Shown here: piece by piece, positions 8,742-23,032 of the stretch
How positions within the stretch are numbered: position 1 is the stretch's first letter
Layout of the letters: each line of letters begins with the position of its first letter
NCBI RefSeq assembly: GCF_036327475.1
Contig: NZ_CP132913.1
Location: 1,550,001-1,614,000, forward strand
DNA from: G036327475 sp036327475
GTDB lineage: Bacteria; Pseudomonadota; Gammaproteobacteria; Enterobacterales; Enterobacteriaceae
Direction: 5' to 3'
Length of the DNA stretch: 64,000 bases
Translations under genes and position numbers: made by a program
Notes under the pieces: generated by a model
Told to the model about the DNA's origin: nothing
What the model saw: only the letters and a program-made list of their open reading frames with translations
Databases searched by the model: none

Positions 8742-10097
8742 ATGTTGTCAACTTTCAAACGCAGAAAACACCAACAACACCTTGCACAACTGCCAAAAAT
8801 CCCCCAGACGGTTGCAGATGTTGAAACGCTTTTCAACCCTGAAGATTTCTATCAAGCGCTCATACGGGCCATCGCCGGTGCCCGACAGCGGATTTATCTT
8901 GTCGCGCTGTATCTAGAGCAGGACCAAGGCGGCCAACAGATCCTTGAGGCCACATATCAGGCAAAACGCACTGACCCTACGCTTGAAATAGGGATTCTCG
9001 TTGATTGGCACCGGGCGCAGCGCGGCCGCATCGGCGACGCCGCCGCCGATACCAACGCTGACTGGTACTGCCGGATGGCTCAAGCTCATCCAGGCGTGGA
9101 CGTACCAGTCTATGGCGTACCGGTCAATACCCGTGAAGCGTTGGGCGTGTTGCATTTGAAGGGTTTTATCATCGACGACGAGGTTATCTACAGCGGCGCC
9201 AGCCTGAACGATGTCTATCTGCATCAGAAGGATAAATACCGCTACGATCGCTATCAGATTATCCGCAATCAGTCGCTGGCAGACACGCTGCTCGACTATA
9301 TCACACAACACTTGCTCACGGCACCGGCAGTGAACCGACTGGACAACACCGCCCGACCGAAAAGTTTGGAAATAAAAAACGATACCCGATTGTTTCGTCA
9401 GACTCTGCGGGGGGCAGGCTATCGTTATCGAGGTGAGGCAGGCCACAATGAATTGGCCATTACCCCGCTGGTAGGATTGGGCAAACAAAGCCTGCTAAAC
9501 AAAACAATCCACCATTTATTGTGCTCGACTCGCGATACCTTGACGCTGTGCACTCCTTATTTCAATTTGCCCACGCTGCTGGTACGCGATCTCATCAGGC
9601 TGCTACGCCTGGGAAGGCAAGTGGAGATCATTGTTGGCGACAAAACAGCTAACGATTTCTATATCCCGGAAGATCAGCCGTTTAAAATCATCGGTGCCCT
9701 ACCTTACCTGTATGAAATCAACCTGCGCCGCTTTCTTATCCGTTTGCAGCGTTATGTAGACAACGGTCAACTGGTGGTGCGTCTATGGAAAGACGACGAC
9801 AATAGCTATCACTTAAAAGGCGTTTGGGTGGACCAAGAGTGGCAATTACTGACCGGTAATAACCTGAACCCGCGGGCCTGGCGGCTCGATCTGGAGAATG
9901 CACTGCTGATTCACGATCCCACGCAGGCGCTGCGGGCACAGCGCCTGCGTGAACTCGCACTGATCCGTACCCACACTTTGGCGGTACGGCACTTCACCGA
10001 GTTGCAAAGCATCGCCGACTATCCGGTCAAAGTGCGTAAGCTTATCCGTCGTTTACGCCGTATCCGCATCGACCGTTTGATCAGACAGATACTCTGA
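8742..10097 (+). CDS. pssA: Phosphatidylserine synthase (CDP-diacylglycerol-serine O-phosphatidyltransferase)
   Basis: 451 residues, identical in length to E. coli PssA. Phospholipase D superfamily with two HKD motifs: HLKGFIIDD (His138) and HLKGVWVD (His357). Other conserved blocks are LVDWHRAQRGRIG, GNNLNPRAWRLDLENA and the basic C-terminus VRKLIRRLRRIRIDRL, used for peripheral binding to membrane and ribosome. It catalyses the committed step to phosphatidylethanolamine. The ATG at 8742 (MLSTF) matches the known start; a GTG one codon upstream is possible. GAGAAGAAG at 8724-8732 is a plausible ribosome binding site. Undamaged among decayed neighbours, which indicates strong selection. Confidence 0.96.
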   Translation: MLSTFKRRKHQQHLAQLPKIPQTVADVETLFNPEDFYQALIRAIAGARQRIYLVALYLEQDQGGQQILEATYQAKRTDPTLEIGILVDWHRAQRGRIGDAAADTNADWYCRMAQAHPGVDVPVYGVPVNTREALGVLHLKGFIIDDEVIYSGASLNDVYLHQKDKYRYDRYQIIRNQSLADTLLDYITQHLLTAPAVNRLDNTARPKSLEIKNDTRLFRQTLRGAGYRYRGEAGHNELAITPLVGLGKQSLLNKTIHHLLCSTRDTLTLCTPYFNLPTLLVRDLIRLLRLGRQVEIIVGDKTANDFYIPEDQPFKIIGALPYLYEINLRRFLIRLQRYVDNGQLVVRLWKDDDNSYHLKGVWVDQEWQLLTGNNLNPRAWRLDLENALLIHDPTQALRAQRLRELALIRTHTLAVRHFTELQSIADYPVKVRKLIRRLRRIRIDRLIRQIL

Positions 10098-10259
10098 ACA
10101 GGCTGCGTTTTCTCCCCCGGCATGTTTACAGATTGGTCGCGCCCTTGGAAGCCAGAAGGCATCAAGGATGCTGACCTGCCACTGGAGTGCTAGTTGCAGC
10201 CATCTAGTCCAGGGTAGTTCGACCGGCCGTCGGCCGTAACACAACACTCCATTAGATCC

Positions 10260-10850
10260 GTGCACTACTGGCGTTGGCTAGCAGTGCGATCGCCGAACAT
10301 CAATCGGCCTTGCCGGCGCGCAGTCGTAATATTGGCTTTGAACTCACCACCCGCACTCGCGTCGTTACTCGTTTCCATTGCAGAGGCATCGCACCCCATA
10401 AAGCGTCGTGCCAACAATATCGAAACTCTGACGTTCAGCCACGCGTGCCTATACTACGCTTGCAATATCGGCCATCAATAGTAATTGCGGATAATATCGG
10501 AACAAGCCACCTATTGTGCCAGCGAGTCGCCGCCGAAACGCGACTATTGGTGACGTCCATGACAACCAATAGGCCACTGAGTCGCCATAAGCTCATCTTT
10601 GCGGTATATTCAGTTGCTGTTGAGATAATCTCGTTTGATGATAGCGATAACCGGCAGCGCAACCTATCGTCGCACCGCCGCCACATCCACCAAGACTGTT
10701 GGTGCGGATCGCAGCAACCCACCTTGCTGTACTAACAACGCCATACATGCCATGTCTGGGCACCGTGCAGCGGTTCTCAGTTTGCCTGTAATTATCGTCA
10801 GCATGGATTCACGCGGTCTCTTTCTCTATTATTTCACAATTTCCGTCACA
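10260..10850 (-). pseudogene. nanE: Broken N-acetylmannosamine-6-phosphate 2-epimerase (NanE family)
   Basis: On the minus strand the frames give VALPVIAIIKRDYLNSN (NanE: VPIIGIVKRDLEDSPV) and DIVGTTLYGV (NanE: EIIGTTLSGY), interrupted by several stops. These are the catalytic-lysine strand and a conserved TIM-barrel strand. NanE converts ManNAc-6-P to GlcNAc-6-P in sialic acid use. It lies just downstream of a PTS permease remnant on the same strand, suggesting a former amino-sugar operon. E. coli has yfiM and kgtP at this location instead. Confidence 0.68.
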
Positions 10851-10869
10851 TGGGAGCATAGATGACTTG

Positions 10870-11770
10870 CACAACACGTTGCCGCGTTTAATCACCCCGC
10901 AGGCGCTGACTTGCTTACGGGCCTCCGCCTGCAGAATATAGGCCAGCAAACTATCGAACACGGCGTGCAACACATACAGCGCAGCAATAAAGAGGAATGA
11001 AACTCGATAGGCTCAGTAATGCCGGTCAAGAAAGAAGTGAGCGCAGCCGACAGCAGCAGCCCTCCCACACCATCATTGTAATAAAATGTCCGGACATAAA
11101 ACACGCTGTGCCGATATAATAATGCTGGTATTGGAATCCCCGCTAATTTCGTAAAGAAAGTGCGCTGAATCCCTCCACACAGCCAGCAGTATATCATCTC
11201 GCTGCCGCTAAGTGCTACGACCAGAACGGCAAATAGAAAATATGATGTAAGCCAAACTAGCCCAGCATCTGCAATACAAAACTATAGATAAAGGTCCCCA
11301 GAAATAGCCGGTTGCATCCACTAGACCGGCCGATTGGCGCAAAGTGCGAGCTACCGAAAAGCCGAGAAATTGCGGCAACACAATTTTGTTGCAACGGTTA
11401 TCAGCCAATGAGACACCAAACCAATGACCACCCCGCCGAATATGCCCATCTCCAACGTCTGGATCCTAAGTGCTATCCCCTGACGTGAGCACTGGGATTG
11501 CTGATCGCCAGTTTATCACCTGCTGCATAGAGTATTAATCGCGGCATTCATCATTAAGATAGGTCAGCAGAGCCGCCATGCTGAGCCTCCCCTGATCCGT
11601 CTTTGCTAGCCCTACCGCCACATTGGATATTGCTCTCCGATACTCAGCAACAAAAACAAACCCACCCATTGTCAGAACGGCAATATATTCGGCGCCTGTA
11701 AATTTACCGCTTTATCTACGGTATAGCCTGGAAAATGCTAGCCCGATATTAACCAGCACAACCTTTTTAA
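10870..11770 (-). pseudogene. Broken PTS EIIC permease of the glucose/N-acetylglucosamine/glucoside type
   Basis: Minus-strand segments: LPQFLGFSVARTL (EIIC: LPDFLGFFGGKR), VGLAKTDQGRLSMAALLTYL (the N-terminal AIGFAKxxxGAAALAGVVGYL helix), and TSFLTGITEPIEFHSSLLL (the TSFLTGITEPIEFSFLF motif that is diagnostic of this EIIC family). Multiple frameshifts and stops. It starts immediately downstream of the 5S rRNA gene on the same strand. Substrate cannot be read from the sequence; the adjacent nanE remnant suggests an amino sugar. Confidence 0.75.
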
Positions 11771-11776
11771 AATGGA

Positions 11777-11896
11777 TACCTGGCAGTTTCCTACTCTCGC
11801 ATGGGGAAAACCCCACACTACCATCGGCGCTACGGCGTTTCACTTCTGAGTTCGGCATGGGGTCAGGTGGGACCACCGCGCTAGTGTCGCCAGGCA
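11777..11896 (-). rRNA. rrf: 5S ribosomal RNA
   Basis: The reverse strand reads TGCCTGGCGACACTAGCGCG at the 5' end and closes with CTGCCAGG, the classic complementary ends of enterobacterial 5S rRNA. Length is about 120 bases. The internal block CCATGCCGAACTCAGAAGTG is intact. No hairpin with a T tract follows the 3' end at once; the minus strand continues into the PTS remnant. Confidence 0.97.
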
Positions 11897-12116
11897 AATT
11901 CGTTGTCTGCACCGCTTTCGCCGTACGGAGGGCTCCGGGCTCTGGCTACCCAACCCTCACTTACGTGATCATCGGGCGTTATCCGGAACATCACTGATGG
12001 TGTCTCGTGTCTTGTCTCTTAGCACATGAGCGACCACATTTTGCCTGCATTTGCTGCAGGTGTTGGTGGTATTACCTGCACTTTTGTGGCTCGCTCTCAA
12101 ACAGCTCAGGTGTTGT

Positions 12117-15025
<2,909 letters not shown>

Positions 15026-15286
15026 TCACAACCCTGAGCTGTCTGCATTTGGTTCGACGGTCTGCCACGACTTCCGGGCTTTCAGTCACTTGCGTCGTCT
15101 CGCTTGAGTCTCACCATACAGGCGAGACTCGGCACAGTCTGTGAGGACCGGGCTGAAACGACAGCGCCTATCGCACGACAGTGATAACGTTAAGCGTTAT
15201 CTCAGGTTTGCTTACTTCGTTTGAGAGACTCACATGCTGAGCTTGCACTTCAGCATGTGTTTCAAATTTTCAGCTTATTCCGGATT

Positions 15287-15297
15287 GTTAAAGAGCA
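15287..15297 (-). promoter_or_regulatory. Spacer boxA-like antitermination element
   Basis: On the minus strand TGCTCTTTAACA precedes the 23S gene by about 260 bases, matching the boxA element (Nus-factor binding) found in the 16S-23S spacer of enterobacterial rrn operons. The same core occurs in the leader at 17447-17458. Confidence 0.75.
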
Positions 15298-15383
15298 CGA
15301 TATTTCAGAGCGCGTTTATCAAACGCGCTCTGAAACAAATCAACGACAGAAAAATCGCTCATCCCACAAATACATTCCATGAA

Positions 15384-15459
15384 TGGTGGAGCTAAGCGGG
15401 ATCGAACCGCTGACCTCCTGCGTGCAAAGCAGGCGCTCTCCCAATTGAGCTATAGCCCC
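15384..15459 (-). tRNA. tRNA-Ala, anticodon TGC
   Basis: 76 bases with encoded CCA. The minus strand reads GGGGCTATAGCTCAATTGGG at the 5' end, anticodon loop CTTTGCACG, T loop GGTTCGATCC and 3' end AGCTCCACCA. Standard 16S-23S spacer tRNA. Confidence 0.97.
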
Positions 15460-15632
15460 AAGTCGTTCATCTTGCATATGCCTGGTCTACCTGCATGCCA
15501 GGTAATGCTTCGTTCACCACAGTCAATAAACAGGGCGACAGCCAATCTTCTTTTCACCGCATGCTGAACACAGCCTGACACGTTTGCCTGACAACAACAC
15601 GCTGCGGTCTCATTCATCGGGATAAGTGTAAC

Positions 15633-15709
<77 letters not shown>

Positions 15710-15780
15710 ATAGGAGGTTTCTTGCTCGTGGTAGTTATCAGACAATCTGTGTGGGCACGTCACTTAACGTATCGTTTAGG

Positions 15781-17321
<1,541 letters not shown>

Positions 17322-17446
17322 AAAAGCTTGATGCTCAAAGAATTAAAACTGGTATTCCTATGAATATTCGTTGTTCACTCTTCAAGACTTGATATTTCGT
17401 GTATCGATACTGTCTTATGAGTGCCCACACAGATTGTCTGATAAAT

Positions 17447-17458
17447 TGTTAAAGAGCG
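17447..17458 (-). promoter_or_regulatory. rrn leader boxA
   Basis: CGCTCTTTAACA on the minus strand about 130 bases upstream of 16S, followed by the usual boxC-like run ATTTATCAGACAATCTGTG. Together they form the antitermination and RNase III processing leader of enterobacterial rrn operons. Confidence 0.8.
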
Positions 17459-17497
17459 TGTCCGGGAGGGTAATTCCTCTACCGGTACAAGTGGCGT

Positions 17498-17525
17498 ATA
17501 CTACGCTTTTCCGCTGCAGAGTCAA
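17498..17525 (-). promoter_or_regulatory. rrn promoter (sigma-70, P2-like)
   Basis: On the minus strand -35 TTGACT (17520-17525) is separated by 16 bases from -10 TAGTAT (17498-17503). AT-rich bases (AAATAAAAGC) lie just upstream of the -35 box, as in an UP element, and the 16-base spacer is typical of rrn promoters. I did not find a clear second promoter further upstream, where P1 would be expected. Confidence 0.7.
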
Positions 17526-17604
17526 GCTTTTATTTAACCTTCGTGGACCGCTTGCCTCTGGCTCAAATACGATCTGATTGATTTATTTTTCAGCAAAACC
17601 CTCA

Positions 17605-17887
17605 TTTAGTAGCGCTGCGTCGCCTGTTTGACGGTTAATGCGCTAAATCAGCGGCAAAAGCGGAAACTGCTGCCAATCCGTATATTTCACTTCCTTGGTG
17701 CGATCGACTTCACTGCCGGTCACATGCATTATCAGCTGGATCATGACCCGATCAAACCAGCGGTTATCGGGCTTGCACGCCTCAAATTAACGAAACAAAA
17801 CGCAATCGGTAAGATTAAGCTGCGATAGCACGCGCGATTTGTACCTTTGGCCGTCGTGGCTCGAGTAGAGCATCAATGTTTTCATGG
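17605..17887 (-). pseudogene. hemG: Broken HemG, menaquinone-dependent protoporphyrinogen oxidase
   Basis: The minus strand gives MKTLMLYSSHDGQ (HemG: MKTLILFSTRDGQT), then after a large internal deletion RWFDRVMIQLIMHVTGSEVD and KEVKYTDW (HemG: RWYDRFMIKLIMKMSGGETD, KEVVYTDW). About 280 bp of 545 bp remain. HemG catalyses the penultimate haem step. It lies between trkH and the rRNA operon exactly as E. coli hemG lies next to rrnA. Confidence 0.88.
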
Positions 17888-17899
17888 CAAATCTTGTAT

Positions 17900-18670
17900 C
17901 ACTCATGCCAACGTCGGTGTAAACAGGACCAATCGGTGTAAACAGGACCAATAAAGTAAATATCTCCAGTCGGCCAAATATCATGGTCAAAAATGAGGAT
18001 TCACTTGGTAACTGTGTTTATGGAGCTAAAGTTATCTACTACAACCCCATGGCATGGTCCAGGGTTGTTAAGCGTTGCCAAAAATTGTCGGCGCCGGTGG
18101 TGACCACCGCCAGCATACTGAGGATAAACACTAGCGCATAAACGGGAAAAACTAAGCTGCTTCGAGAATCCGCTCGCTCCGGCAGCGTCCGGTTGTCCAA
18201 TGTAGTAGTGGTACAAATAGCGTTGTAATGCACCAAACATTTTAGTTCTCGCGAGCCATGCAAGCAGCGGGAATCACCTTCAATCCGCCGCCGGTAGAAC
18301 CGGCAACATCGTTAGAAACAGCAGACACTGGGCGATACTGTCGGTAGCAAACCCGCCTGTAGTCGCCAGAGTACCACCTGAAAGAAAGCCTTGTTAAGCG
18401 TTTGCAGGCTGCAATCGTATACATCGTAGCGCAAAATACAGACCACCGTTAGCGGAAATGTAAACCGCAGTTGCGCCCGGATATCAGTAAAACACTGCCG
18501 AGGGCGATCGTATTGATAAGCGGGCTATGGTCATGGCCGATACCGGCATTGTTGGTGGAAAAACCCGCCGATGGCAATCGAGAAAAGCTGTGGTCTATCG
18601 CGTCGAACGCCGGCATGCCCGCGCCTCACAGCGCCAGCGCGCGGGCAATTGTCAGCGCGTATAGATAAAC
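17900..18670 (-). pseudogene. trkH: Broken TrkH, potassium uptake channel subunit
   Basis: Segments in several frames: FDAIDHSFS with IAIGGF, INTIA..LLISG, AGSTGGGLKVI (a selectivity-filter loop that matches CAGSTGGGLKVIR), YALVFILSMLAV and RLEIFTLLVLFTP at the C-terminus. The N-terminal half is deleted. A perfect 19-bp tandem duplication (17914-17951) lies at the 3' end. The yigZ gene that separates pepQ and trkH in E. coli is gone. Confidence 0.87.
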
Positions 18671-18679
18671 CATAAGGTC

Positions 18680-19830
18680 TTGGCGGTTTCCGCAGGCTTA
18701 AGGCTTGAAGTTTTCGATGCGCAACCAGTTGAAATGCCGGCTGAAGTAGCTGTAGTCGCCAAGGCGCCAGCAGTGTTTCTAAAATAAAGACCAGGTTCGA
18801 TCTCAACACCATGCGCGGTTTTAGAACGGGTGTACAGCGCAGGCGGGGATAGCGTGACGGCGTCGCCAGGGATGTACCACGATCATCTTGCATGAAGCCG
18901 GCAAGATCGTGTACCTGTAATTCCAGCGCATACGGGCAGGAACGGCACAACGCCCTCCACCACTATGGTGTCCTCGCTAAGGTCGCTGATAATATCGAAC
19001 TGCTGCAGCAATTTGGCGATTCTGCCGTGCATTTGTACATGGTAGTCGATGTAATTAATACCGGTTTCAATGGTGACGATAGCGCCCGCTGCTCATTATT
19101 CACATCGCCGTAATTAGCGCGGCGAAATCGCTGTCTTTTCGCCGCATAGGTACCGGTCAGGTCGGCGGCGTAACCGTTACATTCTGGCACATTCAGGGCG
19201 ATATATTATAAGGCACATCGGTGTCGCGGTGACCGCAGGCGCTAAGGTAGGTGATATTAATATTAAATTTGCACATGCCGGACAAGAGGTTTCTTTCGCC
19301 GCTTGATAGCCGTTTACTCTACTGATTTTTGCGCCTCGCGCATGCAAGCGAGTTCATAGTCGGTTTTAGGCGCGGTGAAAATGCAATAATCCAGCACAGG
19401 CTGCGGGTTGATATATTTACTTTCAATCCCCAGGTGGGAGGTGCGCTGCGGCGTCGAACACAAGTAAGCGACCCTCGCGCGTGGCGACAACAGCATAGTC
19501 ATCTCGTCCGGATCGGCGAACGGCACAATATTCTAAACACCAGTAATCTACCGGCGGGTAATACCAGAGTTTCGGCTTGTTTACACCCATAGCCAGCAGT
19601 GCGGTAGCGGTACGCGAGTGACTGGTAGTCAGGTTCTGAAATGGGGATTAACTTTAAACGGGTAGTTATGTTCATCAAGAAAGCGGCCTATCGGCTCGCC
19701 GGCATACATCACCAATCCATCCAACTGTTGGCGCCGCGCTATCTCCTGAATGCGCTGTTTGAGTGTGGCGATGATATAACGAAGAAAGTGATTCCATGCT
19801 CAGGCCTTATACGGAACGTAATTGGCCCAT
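18680..19830 (-). pseudogene. pepQ: Broken PepQ, Xaa-Pro dipeptidase (prolidase)
   Basis: Recognisable blocks: INPQPVLDY, KTDYELACMREAQKS (PepQ: KTEYELACMREAQKM), CNGYAADLTGTYAAK (metal-binding region: YNGYAADLTRTWSAK), LQVHDLAGFMQDD and YPRLRCT. All are near-exact to E. coli PepQ but spread over several frames with stops. The catalytic metal site is therefore not continuous. fadA and fadB, which lie between fre and pepQ in E. coli, are absent. Confidence 0.9.
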
Positions 19831-19899
19831 AATTATCATAACGCTCCGTCTGTCGGGCCGTCGTCGCGAATGCAACGGCACTGATGCGGATGAACCTGC

Positions 19900-20601
19900 T
19901 TAAACAAAGGCGAAAGCATCACCAAAAATGCGATCGATCACGGCGCTGCGCTCGGCACAAAAACGTTCACGAGCGATTTTTGCCATTTCAAAGCGCCCCG
20001 CGATATAGATATCGTAGGGTTCCAGGGAGTCATAGTCCTGCATCATCGCCATCAGGACGGTACCGGAACGGCCCTTCCATTGTTCATCCGGCTGTTCGAC
20101 CACGGGTACTACGGACAATTGCGGGTGCTGTAGAGTGAGCACCTCCAGTTCGCCTAAATCGTAGAGATGACCCCGTTCACGACCGCCCCAGTATATCGCC
20201 ACTTTACGCTCGGGCTGGCACGCCAGCACCGTCAATAAAATCGAGCGCGCGTAGGAGAAACCGGTACCCCCGGCGATCAGCACGATGGGCCTGTCGGTAT
20301 CATCACGCAACCAGGCTTCGCCTTGAGGGACTTCGACGGTAATTTCCCTCTTTTTCAGGATACGATCCATGACGGCCATCGCATATAAATTGAGTTCGGA
20401 AGCGCCGATATGTAGATCGATAAACGACGTTTCCATGGGCGTTGACGCCAAGGAAAAGGGGCGTTTATCGCGCTCATCCATCACCACCATCAGGTACTGT
20501 CCGGCGCGGAAGTGGAAAGCCGCTTTCGGTGCCAGTCGTACGCGGTAAACGGTATTAGTGATGGCATCCACGGAAGAGACCTCACAGGTCAATGTTGTCA
20601 T
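19900..20601 (-). CDS. fre: NAD(P)H-flavin reductase
   Basis: 233 residues, the same as E. coli Fre. Flavin-binding RPFS motif (Arg47-Ser50), NAD(P)-binding IAGGTGFSYARSI, YWGGRE and the C-terminal FGDAFAFV ending. Soluble enzyme that produces free reduced flavin for other reactions. The start at 20601 (MTTLTC) was chosen over the longer frame because it matches the family N-terminus. Bordered by decayed ubiD upstream and pepQ downstream, yet undamaged. Confidence 0.95.
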   Translation of the reverse strand: MTTLTCEVSSVDAITNTVYRVRLAPKAAFHFRAGQYLMVVMDERDKRPFSLASTPMETSFIDLHIGASELNLYAMAVMDRILKKREITVEVPQGEAWLRDDTDRPIVLIAGGTGFSYARSILLTVLACQPERKVAIYWGGRERGHLYDLGELEVLTLQHPQLSVVPVVEQPDEQWKGRSGTVLMAMMQDYDSLEPYDIYIAGRFEMAKIARERFCAERSAVIDRIFGDAFAFV

Positions 20602-20639
20602 GCAGTCCCTCTGTCGGATCATTAAGCAATGGCATTTTT

Positions 20640-21600
20640 AGGATAGCTAGAGTTGGTCCCAGATGGCGTCAACGCGCGCACCGTCCGATCCATTTCAATT
20701 GGGGTACCCTATTCGCAAAGGGTTTCTCCCGGCCATTTCTTTGTCGCGTCCATGCTCATTTCGAGCCCAGCCCGAAAACCGGCGCAGCGAAATCGAGATA
20801 ATCTATCAGTGTGTTTTCTATCAAGACTGCGCCCCATACGGGTCGTCATCGCCCATATCACGTCTTTCCAATTACGTGCATTGATATCATCATCGTACAC
20901 GATATATATGAATTGATGCAGGAATGACCAGCCCCATCATTACCCGTTTGGCGTGGCCGGCATATTGCTTTTGATGGTCACTACCGCCAGGTTGTGGGGA
21001 GCCCTTTCAGCGGCAGAAATCCACGATTTCTGGAAATTGCTTTTGCAATATTGGACGAAAACTTCATTAAGCGCTTTCCCCTATAGCCCTTCGGTCGCCG
21101 TTTCTCTCGCTTCAAGGTAACCTTCCAAAATGATCTCCGCGCTGGCCAGGTACCTTCAAATCGCAGGAAACACACTTGGCCACTTCGGTTTTGTAATCCT
21201 GCAGCAGGCTGGCGAATGTGCATTCTGAGAACGCATCAGGCACAGGCGTCACCGCGGCCAAATTGTCGCCGGATCGGCGCTGAGAGCGACTGCGCCGGGA
21301 AAACGCTTCAGCATGCGCAGTACTTGGCGGAATTGAGAACTTTGTCCAGCAGGTCGCGAAAGCCTTTGGTCAGCACTGGCTCTTTAAAAAATGCCAGTAA
21401 TTTCCCAATATTCCGCAGTGTGCTGACGCTCCCCTGTCCCATACCGAGCGCCACCCGTTCCGGGGTGCCGAGCAGATTGTACAGTACCGGCATGATGTCG
21501 GCACGCGGCGTGCGGTTGGTGATTTCCGTCATTTCCAATAGGGATCGATTGGCAAGATGATTCATTTAATTCCCACTCTACAGCTCCAGCAGAGCGAGGA
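20640..21600 (-). pseudogene. ubiD: Broken UbiD, 3-octaprenyl-4-hydroxybenzoate decarboxylase
   Basis: The N-terminal part reads LGTPERVALGMGQGSVSTLR, GKLLAFFKEP and KGFRDLLDK. The C-terminal part reads DDDINARNWKDVIWAMTTRM, ATKKWPGET, REWG-like and DAIWDQL. All match UbiD closely, but about 500 bp of the middle, including most of the prenylated-FMN site, is missing and the frames shift. UbiD removes the carboxyl group in ubiquinone synthesis. The later-acting ubiE, ubiJ and ubiB a few kb away are intact. Confidence 0.9.
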
Positions 21601-21639
21601 GGGCGCGCAACTCACTGTATTTCATAGCATCATCAGGAA

Positions 21640-22132
21640 CAGTATTTACATTATAAGATCTGTTTATCAGCCTTGCTGGTCTTTTGTCAAAGATCGGAAA
21701 ATAAGCCCCAGTACCTCACGGCGGTTGGCGTCCTGTGCTATACATCTGTTATGGCTTTCGTGCGAAGTCTTCAAAAATTATCCGAGGCAAGCCGTACAGA
21801 AACCTGTGAGCCGCTGTTTCCAAATTATTTGTTTATTGAATTCGATCCGAAAACCATTCATGCCACCATCAGTGGTAGAGGCGTCCACTTTATGCCTGTA
21901 ATCATCCTCACCGAGGTCATTCAAGAACTGCGCGACAATAGTTTTGATAACGTGACCAATCCCGAAACGCCTTCAAATACCCGACGACAAGGTGGTGATC
22001 ATCGCCGGGTATTTGAAGGATGACAGGCTATTTATACCGAACCTGACGGCGCAGCGCGCTCCATTCTGCTGAATTTGTTAAATAAACAGGTGCATCAAAG
22101 CCCGGATAATCGCCAGTTTCATCAGATCCAAT
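21640..22132 (+). pseudogene. rfaH: Broken RfaH, NusG-like operon-specific antiterminator
   Basis: Readable pieces: CEPLFPNYLFIEFDPKTIHATIS (cut here to CEPLFPNYLFIEFDP; RfaH: SEPLFPNYLFVEFDP), then frame changes to TEPDG/RSILLNLLNKQ and NRQFHQIQ-stop (RfaH: NKEIKHSV..TEFRKL). The N-terminal NGN domain is damaged and frames shift twice. RfaH allows transcription of long operons with ops sites, such as LPS core and capsule. Placed between tatD and ubiD, facing them, as in E. coli. Confidence 0.85.
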
Positions 22133-22262
22133 AGCCGGTCCCGGCGAGGATGATGACCCCACATCGCTGCAGGTGTGATCTGATAAACCTGGAAATCGCT
22201 ATACCCTAACAGCAACCCTTCTCGCCATGACGGTGTTAGTATTGCCAATGTCACGGCGTTAT
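22133..22262 (-). pseudogene. tatD: Small remnant of TatD nuclease
   Basis: Only about 130 bp separate tatC from the end of rfaH, where E. coli has the 780-bp tatD. The minus-strand frame reads NAVTLAILTPSWREG, loosely like the TatD segment LLITGTNLRES. Assignment rests mainly on position. Confidence 0.45.
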
Positions 22263-23029
22263 TCCGGCTCACCCCCTTCTAGATCGCCTTCTTCCTCAGC
22301 GCCTTTGCGCCCTTTACCGACGTAAAACCGGGTGAAGAGCACGCCGATCTCAAACAGCAGGTACATGGGTATCGCCAATAACATTTGGGAGAGGACATCT
22401 GGTGGCGTCAACAACATACCAATCACAAAGGCGCAGACGAGAACATGGGGCCGCTTCTTGCGCAGAACCTCCGGCATCACCACGCCGCTCCGGCACAATA
22501 GTACGATGGCTACTGGCACTTCAAACGACACCCCGAACGCTATAAATAGCGCCATAACGAAGTCGAGATAGTTGTTAATATCGGTTGAGATAAGTACGCC
22601 GCGCGGGGCGGCATGGGCAAAAAAGCTGAAGGCCAGCGGGAATACGACGAAGTAGGCGAAAGCCATACCGGTATAAAATAGCAGGGTGCTGAAAAATAGC
22701 AGCAGAATCATCAACCGGCGTTCATGTTTATATAGTGCTGGGGCCACGAAGGCCCATAGCTGGTAAAGTAACAGAGGCGCGGAGACAAATACCGAGACGA
22801 TGATAGTTAGTTTGATCGGTGTAAAGAACGGCGACGCGACATCGGTCGCTATCATGCTGGCACCCGCTGGCAAGTGCTTAATAAGCGGCGCGGATATCAG
22901 CTGATATATATCATTAGCGAAATAAAGCAGCGCCAGAAAGACCACTAGTACGCTGATGATGCAATAAAGTAGCCGCTTGCGTAATTCGATTAAGTGGCTG
23001 ATCAGGGGTTTGGTGTCATCAACGGCCAT
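22259..23029 (-). CDS. tatC: TatC, core receptor of the twin-arginine translocase
   Basis: 256 residues (E. coli 258), six predicted membrane segments. The N-terminal PLISHLIELRKRLL, the periplasmic TPIKLT segment, the FEVPVAIVLLC helix and KKRPHVLV loop, and the LLTPPDVLSQ region are as in the family. TatC recognises twin-arginine signal peptides and forms the TatBC receptor. It starts 3 bases after the tatB stop; tatA, tatB and tatC form one minus-strand operon downstream of ubiB. No damage seen. Confidence 0.96.
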   Translation of the reverse strand: MAVDDTKPLISHLIELRKRLLYCIISVLVVFLALLYFANDIYQLISAPLIKHLPAGASMIATDVASPFFTPIKLTIIVSVFVSAPLLLYQLWAFVAPALYKHERRLMILLLFFSTLLFYTGMAFAYFVVFPLAFSFFAHAAPRGVLISTDINNYLDFVMALFIAFGVSFEVPVAIVLLCRSGVVMPEVLRKKRPHVLVCAFVIGMLLTPPDVLSQMLLAIPMYLLFEIGVLFTRFYVGKGRKGAEEEGDLEGGEPE

Positions 23030-23032
23030 GGA

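Noticed and set aside
8913..9488. 191-codon minus-strand open frame
   Set aside because: Antisense to the intact pssA, whose catalytic motifs fix the true frame.
10098..10259. yfiM expected downstream of pssA
   Set aside because: The 160 bases after pssA do not show YfiM similarity in any frame, so no feature was called.
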